DNA of 41,212 nt from an uncultured Pseudovibrio sp. (GTDB lineage: Bacteria > Pseudomonadota > Alphaproteobacteria > Rhizobiales > Stappiaceae), in the NCBI GenBank assembly GCA_947502585.1, contig CANNAV010000023.1, positions 1 to 41,212 of the forward strand, read 5' to 3'. Position numbers and translations under genes: made by a program. How positions within the stretch are numbered: the stretch's first letter is position 1; the number at the start of each line of letters is the position of its first letter. Positions 24,215-32,239 of this stretch are shown here, in pieces. The notes under the pieces were generated by a model. That model was not told the origin of the DNA and did not search any database. It worked only from the letters and a program-made list of their open reading frames with translations.

Positions 24215-24579
24215 TTAGTCTTAGTATCCTAATGGACGATTTCGTGAGGCCCGAATATGGATTCTCATGTAAGCAGCATTTACCCAACAAATACAGGGCA
24301 GAAAGCCCGTAGAAAACGTCTAAATTATGATTGAGTAAAGCCTTTCAAGACCCAGAACAAAAAACAGCCTGTTCTGAATCAGTGCGTTCTATCATATTCA
24401 TTCCCAATTGTCGCAGTGTCATGTGTCTTCAAATTGGCGTATCTCAGGCCTGTTCTTTGGTATTTGTGATCGTTTTTGCGTATCAATAGTATTCCATTCG
24501 AACCTGGATCATCTTTAAGCACCACAAAAAAGCACTATTTAAAAGAGCAAGAAAACAAGTAACTGCACGGAGCACATGA
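24215..24579. other. Divergent intergenic region
   Basis: No gene is visible between the AsmA and TerB genes, which diverge here. AGAACA and TGTTCT around 24355-24376 form a 6-bp inverted repeat of unknown meaning. I could not fix promoters. Confidence 0.4.
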
Positions 24580-25059
24580 ATGCTGGACGCACTGAAAAAG
24601 TTCTTCAAAGACCTGTCAAGCGAACAGGAGGAAGCAAGCCGCTTTTCTGAAGATGATGAGCGGCTGGCAGTCGCTGCACTCATGTTCCATATTATTGCTG
24701 TAGACGGCGAGATTGAACAGCAGGAGCTGGACCAGTTAAAGCGCGTCTTACAGCAACAGTATGAGCTGAAAGAAGAAGACACAAAAGTGCTGATGGACCT
24801 CGCGAGGGAGCGTGACGAGAATGCCGTCGATCTTTACGGCTTCACATCGGTACTCAAGCGCAAGTTGGAGCCGGAGCAACGCCTGAAAGTCATCGAAGCT
24901 CTCTGGGAAATGGTCTATGCTGACGGGTCAGTCCATGAATTTGAAGACAACACAATTTGGCGTGTTGCCGAGCTTTTAGGCGTCTCCTCAAGAGACCGCA
25001 TGCAGCTAAAGCAAAAAGTAGCCAAGCGACAGAGTGGTAGTACTCCCTCTTCCACCTGA
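24580..25059 (+). CDS. TerB-like protein
   Basis: The 159-residue helical protein matches the TerB / DjlA N-terminal domain. It has two similar helical hairpins, VAALMFHIIAVDGEIEQQEL and IEALWEMVYADGSVHEFED, each with the acidic D-G-x-(I/V) motif that binds metal in the family. The leading DALKKFFKDLSSEQ may be an amphipathic helix. TerB domains occur in tellurite resistance and in membrane-stress or metal-sensing modules; a stand-alone protein like this has no settled function. The glutamine amidotransferase gene begins 15 bp after its stop, so the two are probably co-transcribed. Calling it tellurite resistance would be over-interpretation. Confidence 0.85.
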   Translation: MLDALKKFFKDLSSEQEEASRFSEDDERLAVAALMFHIIAVDGEIEQQELDQLKRVLQQQYELKEEDTKVLMDLARERDENAVDLYGFTSVLKRKLEPEQRLKVIEALWEMVYADGSVHEFEDNTIWRVAELLGVSSRDRMQLKQKVAKRQSGSTPSST

Positions 25060-25074
25060 AGGTTTTAATTTACA

Positions 25075-25824
25075 ATGTTAGAGCGGAAGCATCAGCACCC
25101 GGCCAAAATTCTGGTCGTGCTGCACCAGGAAACATCAAATCCCGGCCGCGTCGGGCAGCAATTGGTCAAACGCGGTTTCAGGCTGGATATTCGACGCCCT
25201 CGTTTTGGCGACCCACTGCCTGACACACTGGCCGACCATGCAGGCTCTGTCATCTTTGGTGGCCCGATGAGCGCCAATGACACAGATAACTTCGTGAAGC
25301 AAGAGATAGATTGGATCAGCGTTCCGCTTAAGGAAAACAAACCCTTCCTGGGCATCTGCCTTGGCGCACAAATGCTCTCCAGAAACCTTGGTGGTGAAGT
25401 AACAGGCCATGATGATGGACTGGTTGAAATCGGTTATTATCCGCTGAAAGCCACCCGGTCGGGCACCAACCTCATGGAATGGCCACAACAGGTCTACCAA
25501 TGGCACCGTGAAGGTTTCTCACTTCCTGCCGGCGCCGAACTTCTGGCATCAAGCCCGACCTACAAAAACCAGGCCATTCGCGTAGGTGATAATGCATTTG
25601 GCATTCAGTTTCACCCGGAACTCACCTACGCCATGATGAGCCGCTGGACTACACGCGCCGCGCACCGTCTGGTGTTGCCGGGAGCCAAAAAGCGTGGTGA
25701 ACACTTTCGCGAGCGCTTCATCTACGACCCGGCAGTTCTGCATTGGCTGGAAAGCTTCATGGACAACTGGATCGGCTACGCATCCGAACCCGCAAGTCAC
25801 TGGTCTTCCTATTCAGGTAAATAA
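25075..25824 (+). CDS. Class I glutamine amidotransferase (stand-alone)
   Basis: The 249-residue protein is a single class I amidotransferase domain with nucleophile Cys95 in FLGICLGAQ and the His180/Glu182 pair in FGIQFHPE. FGGPMSANDT supplies the usual oxyanion-side loop. Such domains hydrolyse glutamine to supply ammonia, but this stand-alone GMP-synthase-like type often acts on other gamma-glutamyl compounds. No synthase partner is adjacent. It lies 15 bp after the TerB-like gene and ends at a strong bidirectional terminator at 25825. Confidence 0.88.
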   Translation: MLERKHQHPAKILVVLHQETSNPGRVGQQLVKRGFRLDIRRPRFGDPLPDTLADHAGSVIFGGPMSANDTDNFVKQEIDWISVPLKENKPFLGICLGAQMLSRNLGGEVTGHDDGLVEIGYYPLKATRSGTNLMEWPQQVYQWHREGFSLPAGAELLASSPTYKNQAIRVGDNAFGIQFHPELTYAMMSRWTTRAAHRLVLPGAKKRGEHFRERFIYDPAVLHWLESFMDNWIGYASEPASHWSSYSGK

Positions 25825-25855
25825 GAAAAGGCCCACTCATTTGCCAGGCCTTTTC
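25825..25855. terminator. Bidirectional rho-independent terminator
   Basis: GAAAAGGCC at 25825-25833 pairs perfectly with GGCCTTTTC at 25847-25855. It lies between the convergent amidotransferase and SatP genes and has T-tracts on both strands. Confidence 0.85.
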
Positions 25856-25874
25856 ATATAGGTTTGCACTTTGA

Positions 25875-26480
25875 TTACTCAGCTGCAACAGCCTCTGCCC
25901 CAGACAATTTTTTGCCCGGCAGCAGGATTGGTGTACCCACTGGCAGAACATCATAGCCACAAACATCTTTGTAGATGATGTGCGCCATCACGTACCAGGC
26001 GCAGAATGAACACAGGATCAGCACGTAACCGGCAATCACGTTGAAGAATGCCGGACCGAAATGACCCAGAACCAACAGGATGAAACCGAGCAGGAGGCTG
26101 CCAAATATGGAAGCTTCTGCAGTGTGAATGTGTAGCGCGCCATAAAACATGATGCCGGTGTAGATGGTGAATGGCAGCAGGAAAAAACCAATGTCAGAAT
26201 GGGAAGATGTATAAAAGCCCAGTTTGTTGCCAACAAGGATGCCCGCAAACGCCAGCCAGAATGCACCGTAAATGGTGAAAGCGCTGTAGCCAAAGTTATT
26301 GCCAGTCTTACCTGTCTGAAAACCCGCAACCAACTGCGCAAGACCGCCAACAAAAATGCCGAGCCAGAGCACTGGACCCATGTTTTCCAGAAGACCAATG
26401 TTTACCATCTGCAGAACAAAAGTCGTCATACCAAATCCAGCAAGGCCAATAACTGCTGGGTTTCCTGTTTTAGTTTGCAC
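25875..26480 (-). CDS. satP: Acetate/succinate transporter, GPR1/FUN34/YaaH family
   Basis: The 201-residue membrane protein shows the family signature near its start (NPAVIGLAGFGMTTF) and six predicted transmembrane segments, with NFGYSAFTIYGAFWLAFAG in the middle and GALHIHTAEASIFGSLLLG later. Members such as E. coli SatP take up acetate and succinate with protons. It starts at GTG 26480, preceded by GAGGG at 7 nt; no in-frame ATG fits. A 6-bp dyad lies 27 nt upstream. Next to pyruvate carboxylase, it fits a role in growth on short organic acids. Confidence 0.9.
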   Translation of the reverse strand: MQTKTGNPAVIGLAGFGMTTFVLQMVNIGLLENMGPVLWLGIFVGGLAQLVAGFQTGKTGNNFGYSAFTIYGAFWLAFAGILVGNKLGFYTSSHSDIGFFLLPFTIYTGIMFYGALHIHTAEASIFGSLLLGFILLVLGHFGPAFFNVIAGYVLILCSFCAWYVMAHIIYKDVCGYDVLPVGTPILLPGKKLSGAEAVAAE

Positions 26481-26705
26481 GGTTGCACCCTCGATAAAAT
26501 CCCAACTCTGGCCCGCCAGAAAGGTAATTCCTAGAGATCAGAAATTGGGAAACACACTGTTGAATTAGCTGAAGCGCTGAATACAGAAGGGCCCGGGCAG
26601 GGACAACCGTGCTACTACGGAACGTGGCAACACCTAGCGTTACGCATTACAGATGAGAACTTATAACATATTGATAATTATATATTTTCAAGGTAAAAAA
26701 TGAAA
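26481..26705. other. Upstream region of satP
   Basis: No gene seen. TCTGGC at 26507-26512 and GCCAGA at 26515-26520 form a tight dyad between the satP start and its presumed promoter, a possible operator. The left part is GC-rich, and near 26660-26700 it becomes AT-rich. Confidence 0.35.
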
Positions 26706-26749
26706 AACCAGCAATGCATAGTGTGCATGCACCAAACGCATTGCTGGTT
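26706..26749 (-). terminator. Rho-independent terminator of pyruvate carboxylase
   Basis: A 12-bp perfect stem is formed by 26706-26717 and 26738-26749 (AACCAGCAATGC and GCATTGCTGGTT). On the minus strand it is followed by TTTTTCATTTTTT. It is 30 bp beyond the pyc stop. Confidence 0.85.
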
Positions 26750-26778
26750 AACCCATATGAATAGATACCTTTCAGAGG

Positions 26779-29700
26779 TTATCCCTTAAAGGTAACAATC
26801 AGGTCCTTTGCATCAAGCTGATCACCCGGAGCCACACAGACTTCGCTGATCTCACCGTCGCGCTCCGCATGAACGGATGTTTCCATCTTCATTGCCTCAA
26901 TAGAGACAAGCAGATCACCAGCTTTCACAGCCTGACCAGCCTTCACAACCAGCGTAGATATAACGCCTGGTACTGGTGCCCCCACCTGAAGCTCATTGGC
27001 GTCATCCACTTTACGACGTGCAGGTATGCCTGCAGCACTGTGCGTACGGTCAATAATACGAATGTTCCGTGGCTGACCGTTTAGCTCAAAGAACACACGT
27101 TTTTCGCCATGCTCATCAGTTTCACCAATCGCCAGACAAGAGATAACCATTATCTTACCTGGCTCCAGCTCAGCCATGATCTCATCGCCGACATTCAAAC
27201 CATAGAAGTAGGTTGGCGTGGGAAGCACGCTGATCGGACCATACTTGTCCAGAGCTCTGGAAAATTCAGTATAAACCTTCGGGTACATGAGCATTGAGGA
27301 CAGTTCCTGCTCCGAGCCTTTTCGGCCAAGAATTTCCGTCAGCTCATTACGCTTCGCATCCATGTCCTCAGCTTCAAGCAAAGACCCCGGACGAACCGTG
27401 ATTGGCTCCTGCCCCTTCAGAACTTTCATCTGCAGCTCAACAGGCCAGCCCCCCGGAGGAATACCAAGGTCGCCGTGCATCATGTTAACGACAGATTCCG
27501 GGAACGAAACTTCTTTGTTCGGATCAGTAACATCTTCCGGTGTGATGCCCTGAGAGACCATCATCACCGCCATGTCACCAACAACCTTAGAGCTTGGCGT
27601 AACTTTCACAATGTCACCGAACATCATGTTCACGTCAGCATAGGCTTTCGCCACTTCATGCCAGCGCATCTCAAGACCAAGCGAACGCGCCTGCTCTTTC
27701 AGGTTTGTAAACTGCCCACCTGGCATCTCATGCAGATAAACCTCAGAAGCACCAAAGCGCAGATCACTCTCAAATGCGCGGTATTGAGTACGAACCGCTT
27801 CCCAGTAGAAGGAAATCTGCTGAATGCGATCTGTGTCCAGACCACTGTCGCGAGAAGTCCTCTTGAGCGCTTCAACAACAGAGCCCATACATGGCTGAGA
27901 CGTCAGTCCCGACAGGGAATCCATCGCCAGATCAACAATATCAGCACCACTCTCAACAGCTGCCAAAACAGTTGAGGCTGCAATGCCTGATGTGTCATGC
28001 GTGTGGAAGTGGATTGGAATATCGATCTCTTCTTTCAGCGCCTTGATCAGAACCTTCGCCGCCTGAGGCTTCAGCACGCCGCCCATATCTTTAATACCAA
28101 GAATATGCGCACCGGCAGTTTCAAGTTCCTTCGCCAGATTGACGTAGTACTTGAGATCATACTTCGGGCGCGCGCTGTTCAGAATGTCGCCAGTGTAACA
28201 AAGCGCAGCTTCACATAGCTTGCCTTGTTCCTGGACCGCATCCAGAGACACACGCATGTTCTCAACCCAGTTGAGGCAGTCAAACACGCGGAATACATCA
28301 ACGCCGGATACGGCGGCCTGACGCACAAAATGCTGAACAACGTTATCTGGATAGTTCGCATAACCCACACCGTTAGAACCGCGCAGCAACATCTGCAAAA
28401 GCAGATTGGGGGCTTTATCACGAACAAGACGCAGACGCTCCCATGGATCCTCAGTCAGGAAGCGCATGGACACGTCAAAGGTAGCTCCGCCCCAGCATTC
28501 CAGAGAGAATAACTCAGGCAGACCCTGCGCATAGCTATCCATAACCTGCACAAGATCATATGTACGCATGCGAGTAGCAAGCAAAGACTGGTGCGCATCA
28601 CGCATCGTCGTGTCGGTTATAAGCACTTGCGGCTGAGCTTTTACCCACCTGGCAAATTTTTCAGGACCAAGCTGTTCCAGCTTCTGGCGCGTCCCATCCA
28701 TCACTGGCAGCCCGAACTTTGGCGCTACAGGTGCGGGCGCATCAACTGGTGGCTTCGGACGCCCCTTTGTTTCAGGGTGCCCGTTCACTGTCACATCAGC
28801 GATGTAGTTCAAAAGCTTTGTTGCACGGTCAGCTGTCTTGATGTTCTCAAACAGCTCTGGTGTATTATCAATGAAGCGGGTTGTGTAGGAGTTATCCTGG
28901 AAAGACGGATGCCCGATAATCCGTTCAAGGAAAATCAGGTTTGTTGCAACGCCGCGAATACGGAATTCGCGCAGTGCACGATCCATCCGTGCGCACACTT
29001 CTTCAGGTGTTGGTGCCCAGGCAGTCACTTTCTCAAGCAGCGGATCGTAGAAGCGCGTGATTACCGCACCAGCATAAGCCGTTCCACCATCAAGACGGAT
29101 ACCAAACCCAGTAGCACCACGATAAGCGCTCAGGCGACCATAGTCCGGAATGAAGTTGTGCTCAGGATCTTCAGTCGTAATTCGACACTGAAGCGCATGA
29201 CCATTCAATTCAATTGCGCTCTGCTCAGGAACGCCGGTAACCGTTTCGTCGCCAATGCGCCCGCCTTCCGCAATGCGGATCTGTGCACGAACCACATCAA
29301 TACCGGTGACTTCTTCAGTAACAGTGTGCTCCACCTGAATCCGTGGGTTCACTTCAATGAAGTATACCTTGCCGGTATCCGCATCCATCAAAAACTCAAC
29401 GGTGCCCGCACCGCAGTAATCTACTTCACGGCCAATCTTCAGGCCATACTCACAGAGCTCACGGCGCTTTTCTTCATCAAGATATGGCGCAGGCGCACGC
29501 TCGACCACTTTCTGATGGCGGCGCTGGACAGAACAATCGCGTTCAAATAAATGTACAAGATTGCCATGCTGATCGCCAAGAATCTGAACTTCAACGTGAC
29601 GGGCACGTTCAACAAGCTTCTCAAGGTAAACCTCATCCTTACCGAAGGCGGCTCTTGCTTCACGTTTTGCTTCAATAACTTCGCGAAGAAGCGTCTCTTC

Positions 29701-30225
29701 ATCGCGGATAACACGCATACCGCGGCCGCCACCGCCCCAAGAGGCCTTGAGCATCACTGGGTAGCCGATCTGCAAAGCAAGACGTTTCACTTCTTCTATG
29801 TCTTCAGGAAGCGGGTCTGTCGCCGGCATCACAGGAACACCGGCTTTAATAGCCAGTTCACGCGCAGCTACCTTGTTACCAAGGCGGCGCATTGTATCTG
29901 GTGATGGTCCAATAAAAATAATGCCGTTTTCAGCGCATGCCTCGGCGAACTCCGGACTCTCGGAAAGGAAGCCATAACCTGGATGGATTGCATCAACGCG
30001 CTGCTCTTTCGCTACGCGGATAATTTCGTCGATAGACAAGTAGGCCTCAACCGGGCCCAGGCCTTTACCGACCTGATAAGCTTCATCAGCCTTAAAGCGA
30101 TGTAGAGCCAGCTTGTCTTCTTCAGCAAAGATGGCAACTGTCTGGAGACCAAGTTCGTTTGCAGCACGAAAAACTCGAATTGCAATCTCCGAGCGGTTAG
30201 CAACCAATATTCGTTGAATAGCCAA
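26779..30225 (-). CDS. pyc: Pyruvate carboxylase
   Basis: This single-chain, biotin-dependent enzyme carboxylates pyruvate to oxaloacetate, refilling the TCA cycle. The 1148 residues contain an N-terminal biotin carboxylase domain (ILVANRSEIAIRVFRAANEL, HPGYGFLSE, ATP-binding SWGGGGRGM, and FIEVNPRIQVEHTVTE). A central carboxyltransferase domain follows (TDTTMRDAHQSLLATRMRT, FHTHDTSG). The C-terminal biotinyl domain has AMKM with biotin lysine at about 1113. The start is set at TTG 30225, which gives MAIQRILVANRSE and has GGGGGA 8 nt upstream; a TTG at 30273 would add 16 residues not found in the family, and no in-frame ATG exists. It is monocistronic with its own terminator. Confidence 0.95.
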   Translation of the reverse strand: MAIQRILVANRSEIAIRVFRAANELGLQTVAIFAEEDKLALHRFKADEAYQVGKGLGPVEAYLSIDEIIRVAKEQRVDAIHPGYGFLSESPEFAEACAENGIIFIGPSPDTMRRLGNKVAARELAIKAGVPVMPATDPLPEDIEEVKRLALQIGYPVMLKASWGGGGRGMRVIRDEETLLREVIEAKREARAAFGKDEVYLEKLVERARHVEVQILGDQHGNLVHLFERDCSVQRRHQKVVERAPAPYLDEEKRRELCEYGLKIGREVDYCGAGTVEFLMDADTGKVYFIEVNPRIQVEHTVTEEVTGIDVVRAQIRIAEGGRIGDETVTGVPEQSAIELNGHALQCRITTEDPEHNFIPDYGRLSAYRGATGFGIRLDGGTAYAGAVITRFYDPLLEKVTAWAPTPEEVCARMDRALREFRIRGVATNLIFLERIIGHPSFQDNSYTTRFIDNTPELFENIKTADRATKLLNYIADVTVNGHPETKGRPKPPVDAPAPVAPKFGLPVMDGTRQKLEQLGPEKFARWVKAQPQVLITDTTMRDAHQSLLATRMRTYDLVQVMDSYAQGLPELFSLECWGGATFDVSMRFLTEDPWERLRLVRDKAPNLLLQMLLRGSNGVGYANYPDNVVQHFVRQAAVSGVDVFRVFDCLNWVENMRVSLDAVQEQGKLCEAALCYTGDILNSARPKYDLKYYVNLAKELETAGAHILGIKDMGGVLKPQAAKVLIKALKEEIDIPIHFHTHDTSGIAASTVLAAVESGADIVDLAMDSLSGLTSQPCMGSVVEALKRTSRDSGLDTDRIQQISFYWEAVRTQYRAFESDLRFGASEVYLHEMPGGQFTNLKEQARSLGLEMRWHEVAKAYADVNMMFGDIVKVTPSSKVVGDMAVMMVSQGITPEDVTDPNKEVSFPESVVNMMHGDLGIPPGGWPVELQMKVLKGQEPITVRPGSLLEAEDMDAKRNELTEILGRKGSEQELSSMLMYPKVYTEFSRALDKYGPISVLPTPTYFYGLNVGDEIMAELEPGKIMVISCLAIGETDEHGEKRVFFELNGQPRNIRIIDRTHSAAGIPARRKVDDANELQVGAPVPGVISTLVVKAGQAVKAGDLLVSIEAMKMETSVHAERDGEISEVCVAPGDQLDAKDLIVTFKG

Positions 30226-30565
30226 AGCAGGTCCCCCAGTCTCTATGTATTTTGGGGCTTTATAGTCGAGCAAGTCCCTATATGGAAAGATTAATTTATA
30301 GTCACTTGAGCCACTACTATATTTAGCGGCTCACAAAACATTAAGAAAACGGGGAAATTCCAGGAAATTTATCATACAATTGAGAAAAACTAAACAGGAA
30401 AAACCGAATACGCAAATACCCTAATTTTTGACCTTACTAATATACCCCGCAGAAAATATTCTACATTTACGACTATAGGTGGTAACTTTTACCCGGCTGT
30501 TTGTGCGCAAACGGCAGGATTCGCGATACGAACCCTGCCGAGAGTTAGGTAGGTGTCACTTAGGC
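30226..30565. other. Intergenic region between pyc and luxR-type gene
   Basis: The promoter of pyc must lie here. It is AT-rich and carries a 6-bp dyad (TGAGCC/GGCTCA) around 30307-30332. No gene is visible on either strand. Confidence 0.4.
30512..30540 (-). terminator. Hairpin after the LuxR-type gene
   Basis: CGGCAGG at 30512-30518 pairs with CCTGCCG at 30534-30540, with further pairing inside. On the minus strand only TTT follows, so termination may be weak. Confidence 0.45.
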
Positions 30566-31285
30566 TCAACGAATAAGGCCCAGCCGGAAACCCTCGGCCA
30601 CTGCATGTGTTCTGTTTGCAGCATGCAGTTTTCTGGCCGCTGAAGCCAGGTACCAATCTGCCGTATGCTGAGAGATACTCAGGATCTGACTAATCTCCCA
30701 ACTAGTCTTCCCAGCAGCAGACCATTTCAGGCATTCAAGTTCGCGAGGCGTAAGGCGATGGCGAGGGCGACTGGTATTAGCACCAATCAACTCACGCACC
30801 TTATTGCTCGAATAAATACCAACAAGATGAAGGACACTAATTTCGCGTTCATTCAGGCGTACTTCCGGTCCACCAAAGATCAGCATTCCCTGATAGCCCT
30901 GAAGGCCATGCACGGGCACGCAGATGCCATCGTACATTCCATAATCGCGCGCTTCTGACAGAACTTGCTGTGCAGCAGCAGTAATATTTCGGTCCCGAGC
31001 AACGCTTGACCATAAGAATGGACGACTGGCGGTACGCGCCTTCGCAACAATCGGGTCATTTTGTACGTAATCACGGTCGAGATAACGTTGTTGCCACTCA
31101 GGACGCCAACCACTCAACATAATAGACCCATCAAATGAAGCGCCAGCCTCGGGGATCGCAGCGAGACAGAAGCTTGTAAAGCCAAAAGACTGGCCAAGTT
31201 CAGCAATACGCTTAGAAACACCCTCGGACGTTTCTTCGCTATTAATAGATTCAACGAATTCAAGTGCAGCAGTCAACGGATTCAT
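30566..31285 (-). CDS. LuxR-type regulator with AHL-binding domain (solo)
   Basis: The 239-residue protein has an autoinducer-binding domain (residues about 20-160) and a C-terminal LuxR helix-turn-helix (LTPRELECLKWSAAGKTSWE, ISQILSISQHTADWYL). Residues W64, Y68, D77 and W92 match TraR W57, Y61, D70 and W85 in exact spacing, the set that contacts acyl-homoserine lactones. It may therefore sense such a signal or a close mimic. No luxI synthase is in the window, making it a solo as far as can be seen. ATG 31285 is chosen with GGGG 8 nt upstream over a GTG at 31294. It sits between pyc and an AT-rich gene-poor stretch. Confidence 0.9.
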   Translation of the reverse strand: MNPLTAALEFVESINSEETSEGVSKRIAELGQSFGFTSFCLAAIPEAGASFDGSIMLSGWRPEWQQRYLDRDYVQNDPIVAKARTASRPFLWSSVARDRNITAAAQQVLSEARDYGMYDGICVPVHGLQGYQGMLIFGGPEVRLNEREISVLHLVGIYSSNKVRELIGANTSRPRHRLTPRELECLKWSAAGKTSWEISQILSISQHTADWYLASAARKLHAANRTHAVAEGFRLGLIR

Positions 31286-32239
31286 TTTATACACCCCAAC
31301 ATATTATGCCTCCAACAACCTTACTCTACGCAATACCCAGTCAATATAGAAGGTGTACCTATCACCCATCTGCTATTCGAGGCTCATTATTTTCATATTG
31401 GGAAAGAAATCTATTCAATTTAACTTCTTACCCAATAGATTTATGTCCATATATATTGACACTGTGAATTTGCTCTATGTCTTTTTCGAAAAGGCCCGAC
31501 AGAAAAGCTTTAAACTTAAATGTAAAAGTAGAATTTCCACGGAAAAAGCCTTTGTTAGGAGCGAGTTAACAGGACGATAATCTTTGATTGTGCACCTGCC
31601 AATACGGATGCGTATGTAATATAGAAAAAATAATCTTGCATTTAGCAAGGAATCGCAGTTAGTTTCCGCATTTCTTTTCATTCTTCATAGGCGCAAAAAA
31701 CTTAGCAATCCACCTGAGGGGAAAGCGGGGATAACTCCTGCCTGATGAAACTCACTGATCAAAACAGAAGTGCCAACAAGCCTAATTCAACACTTATCAG
31801 TTACATGTCCGGGGCAATTAGGATTGGCATAATACATGCTGATAAAAGACATTTCCCAATGAAATCAGCTGGTAACATGTACTAATGCATTACACAATTC
31901 GCAGAACCTCCGGTTTCTTGTAACCATTTGACACGATGTAACCTGCCCGGAACAGAAAACTCTGCATGTAATGGTTATGCATGTTACTCAGCAAAATCGA
32001 CAGGCGGACAATAACGTTTACGAAAGTACCTTTTATGTCGGCATGAAACCGAAACTTCATTCCAGCATTCATCATCAGCATTTTTCGCCTTTATTCATTC
32101 CAGAGCTTTACAGCAATTTTCTCTGCCATATAAATGCCACTTCATTGGGTGAGGCACCGCGCGGGAATTTTCAGTATCACAACCAAATAATTGGGTACCG
32201 AAATACGTTTGGTCATAGACTACGGAATTGCACTTCTAG
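31286..32239. other. AT-rich stretch without a convincing gene
   Basis: About 950 bp between the LuxR-type gene and the helicase gene hold only short frames with no family resemblance on either strand. Base composition is visibly more AT-rich than in the neighbours. A small dyad ATACG/CGTAT lies at 31602-31615. It must contain two divergent promoters and could hide small RNAs or a decayed insert. Confidence 0.5.

Noticed and set aside
24580..25059. Tellurite resistance operon
   Set aside because: Only a TerB-like domain is present; no terZ, A, C, D or E genes are nearby.
28591..29550. Plus-strand frame of 319 codons within pyc
   Set aside because: It is opposite the well-supported biotin carboxylase region and contains no known motif.
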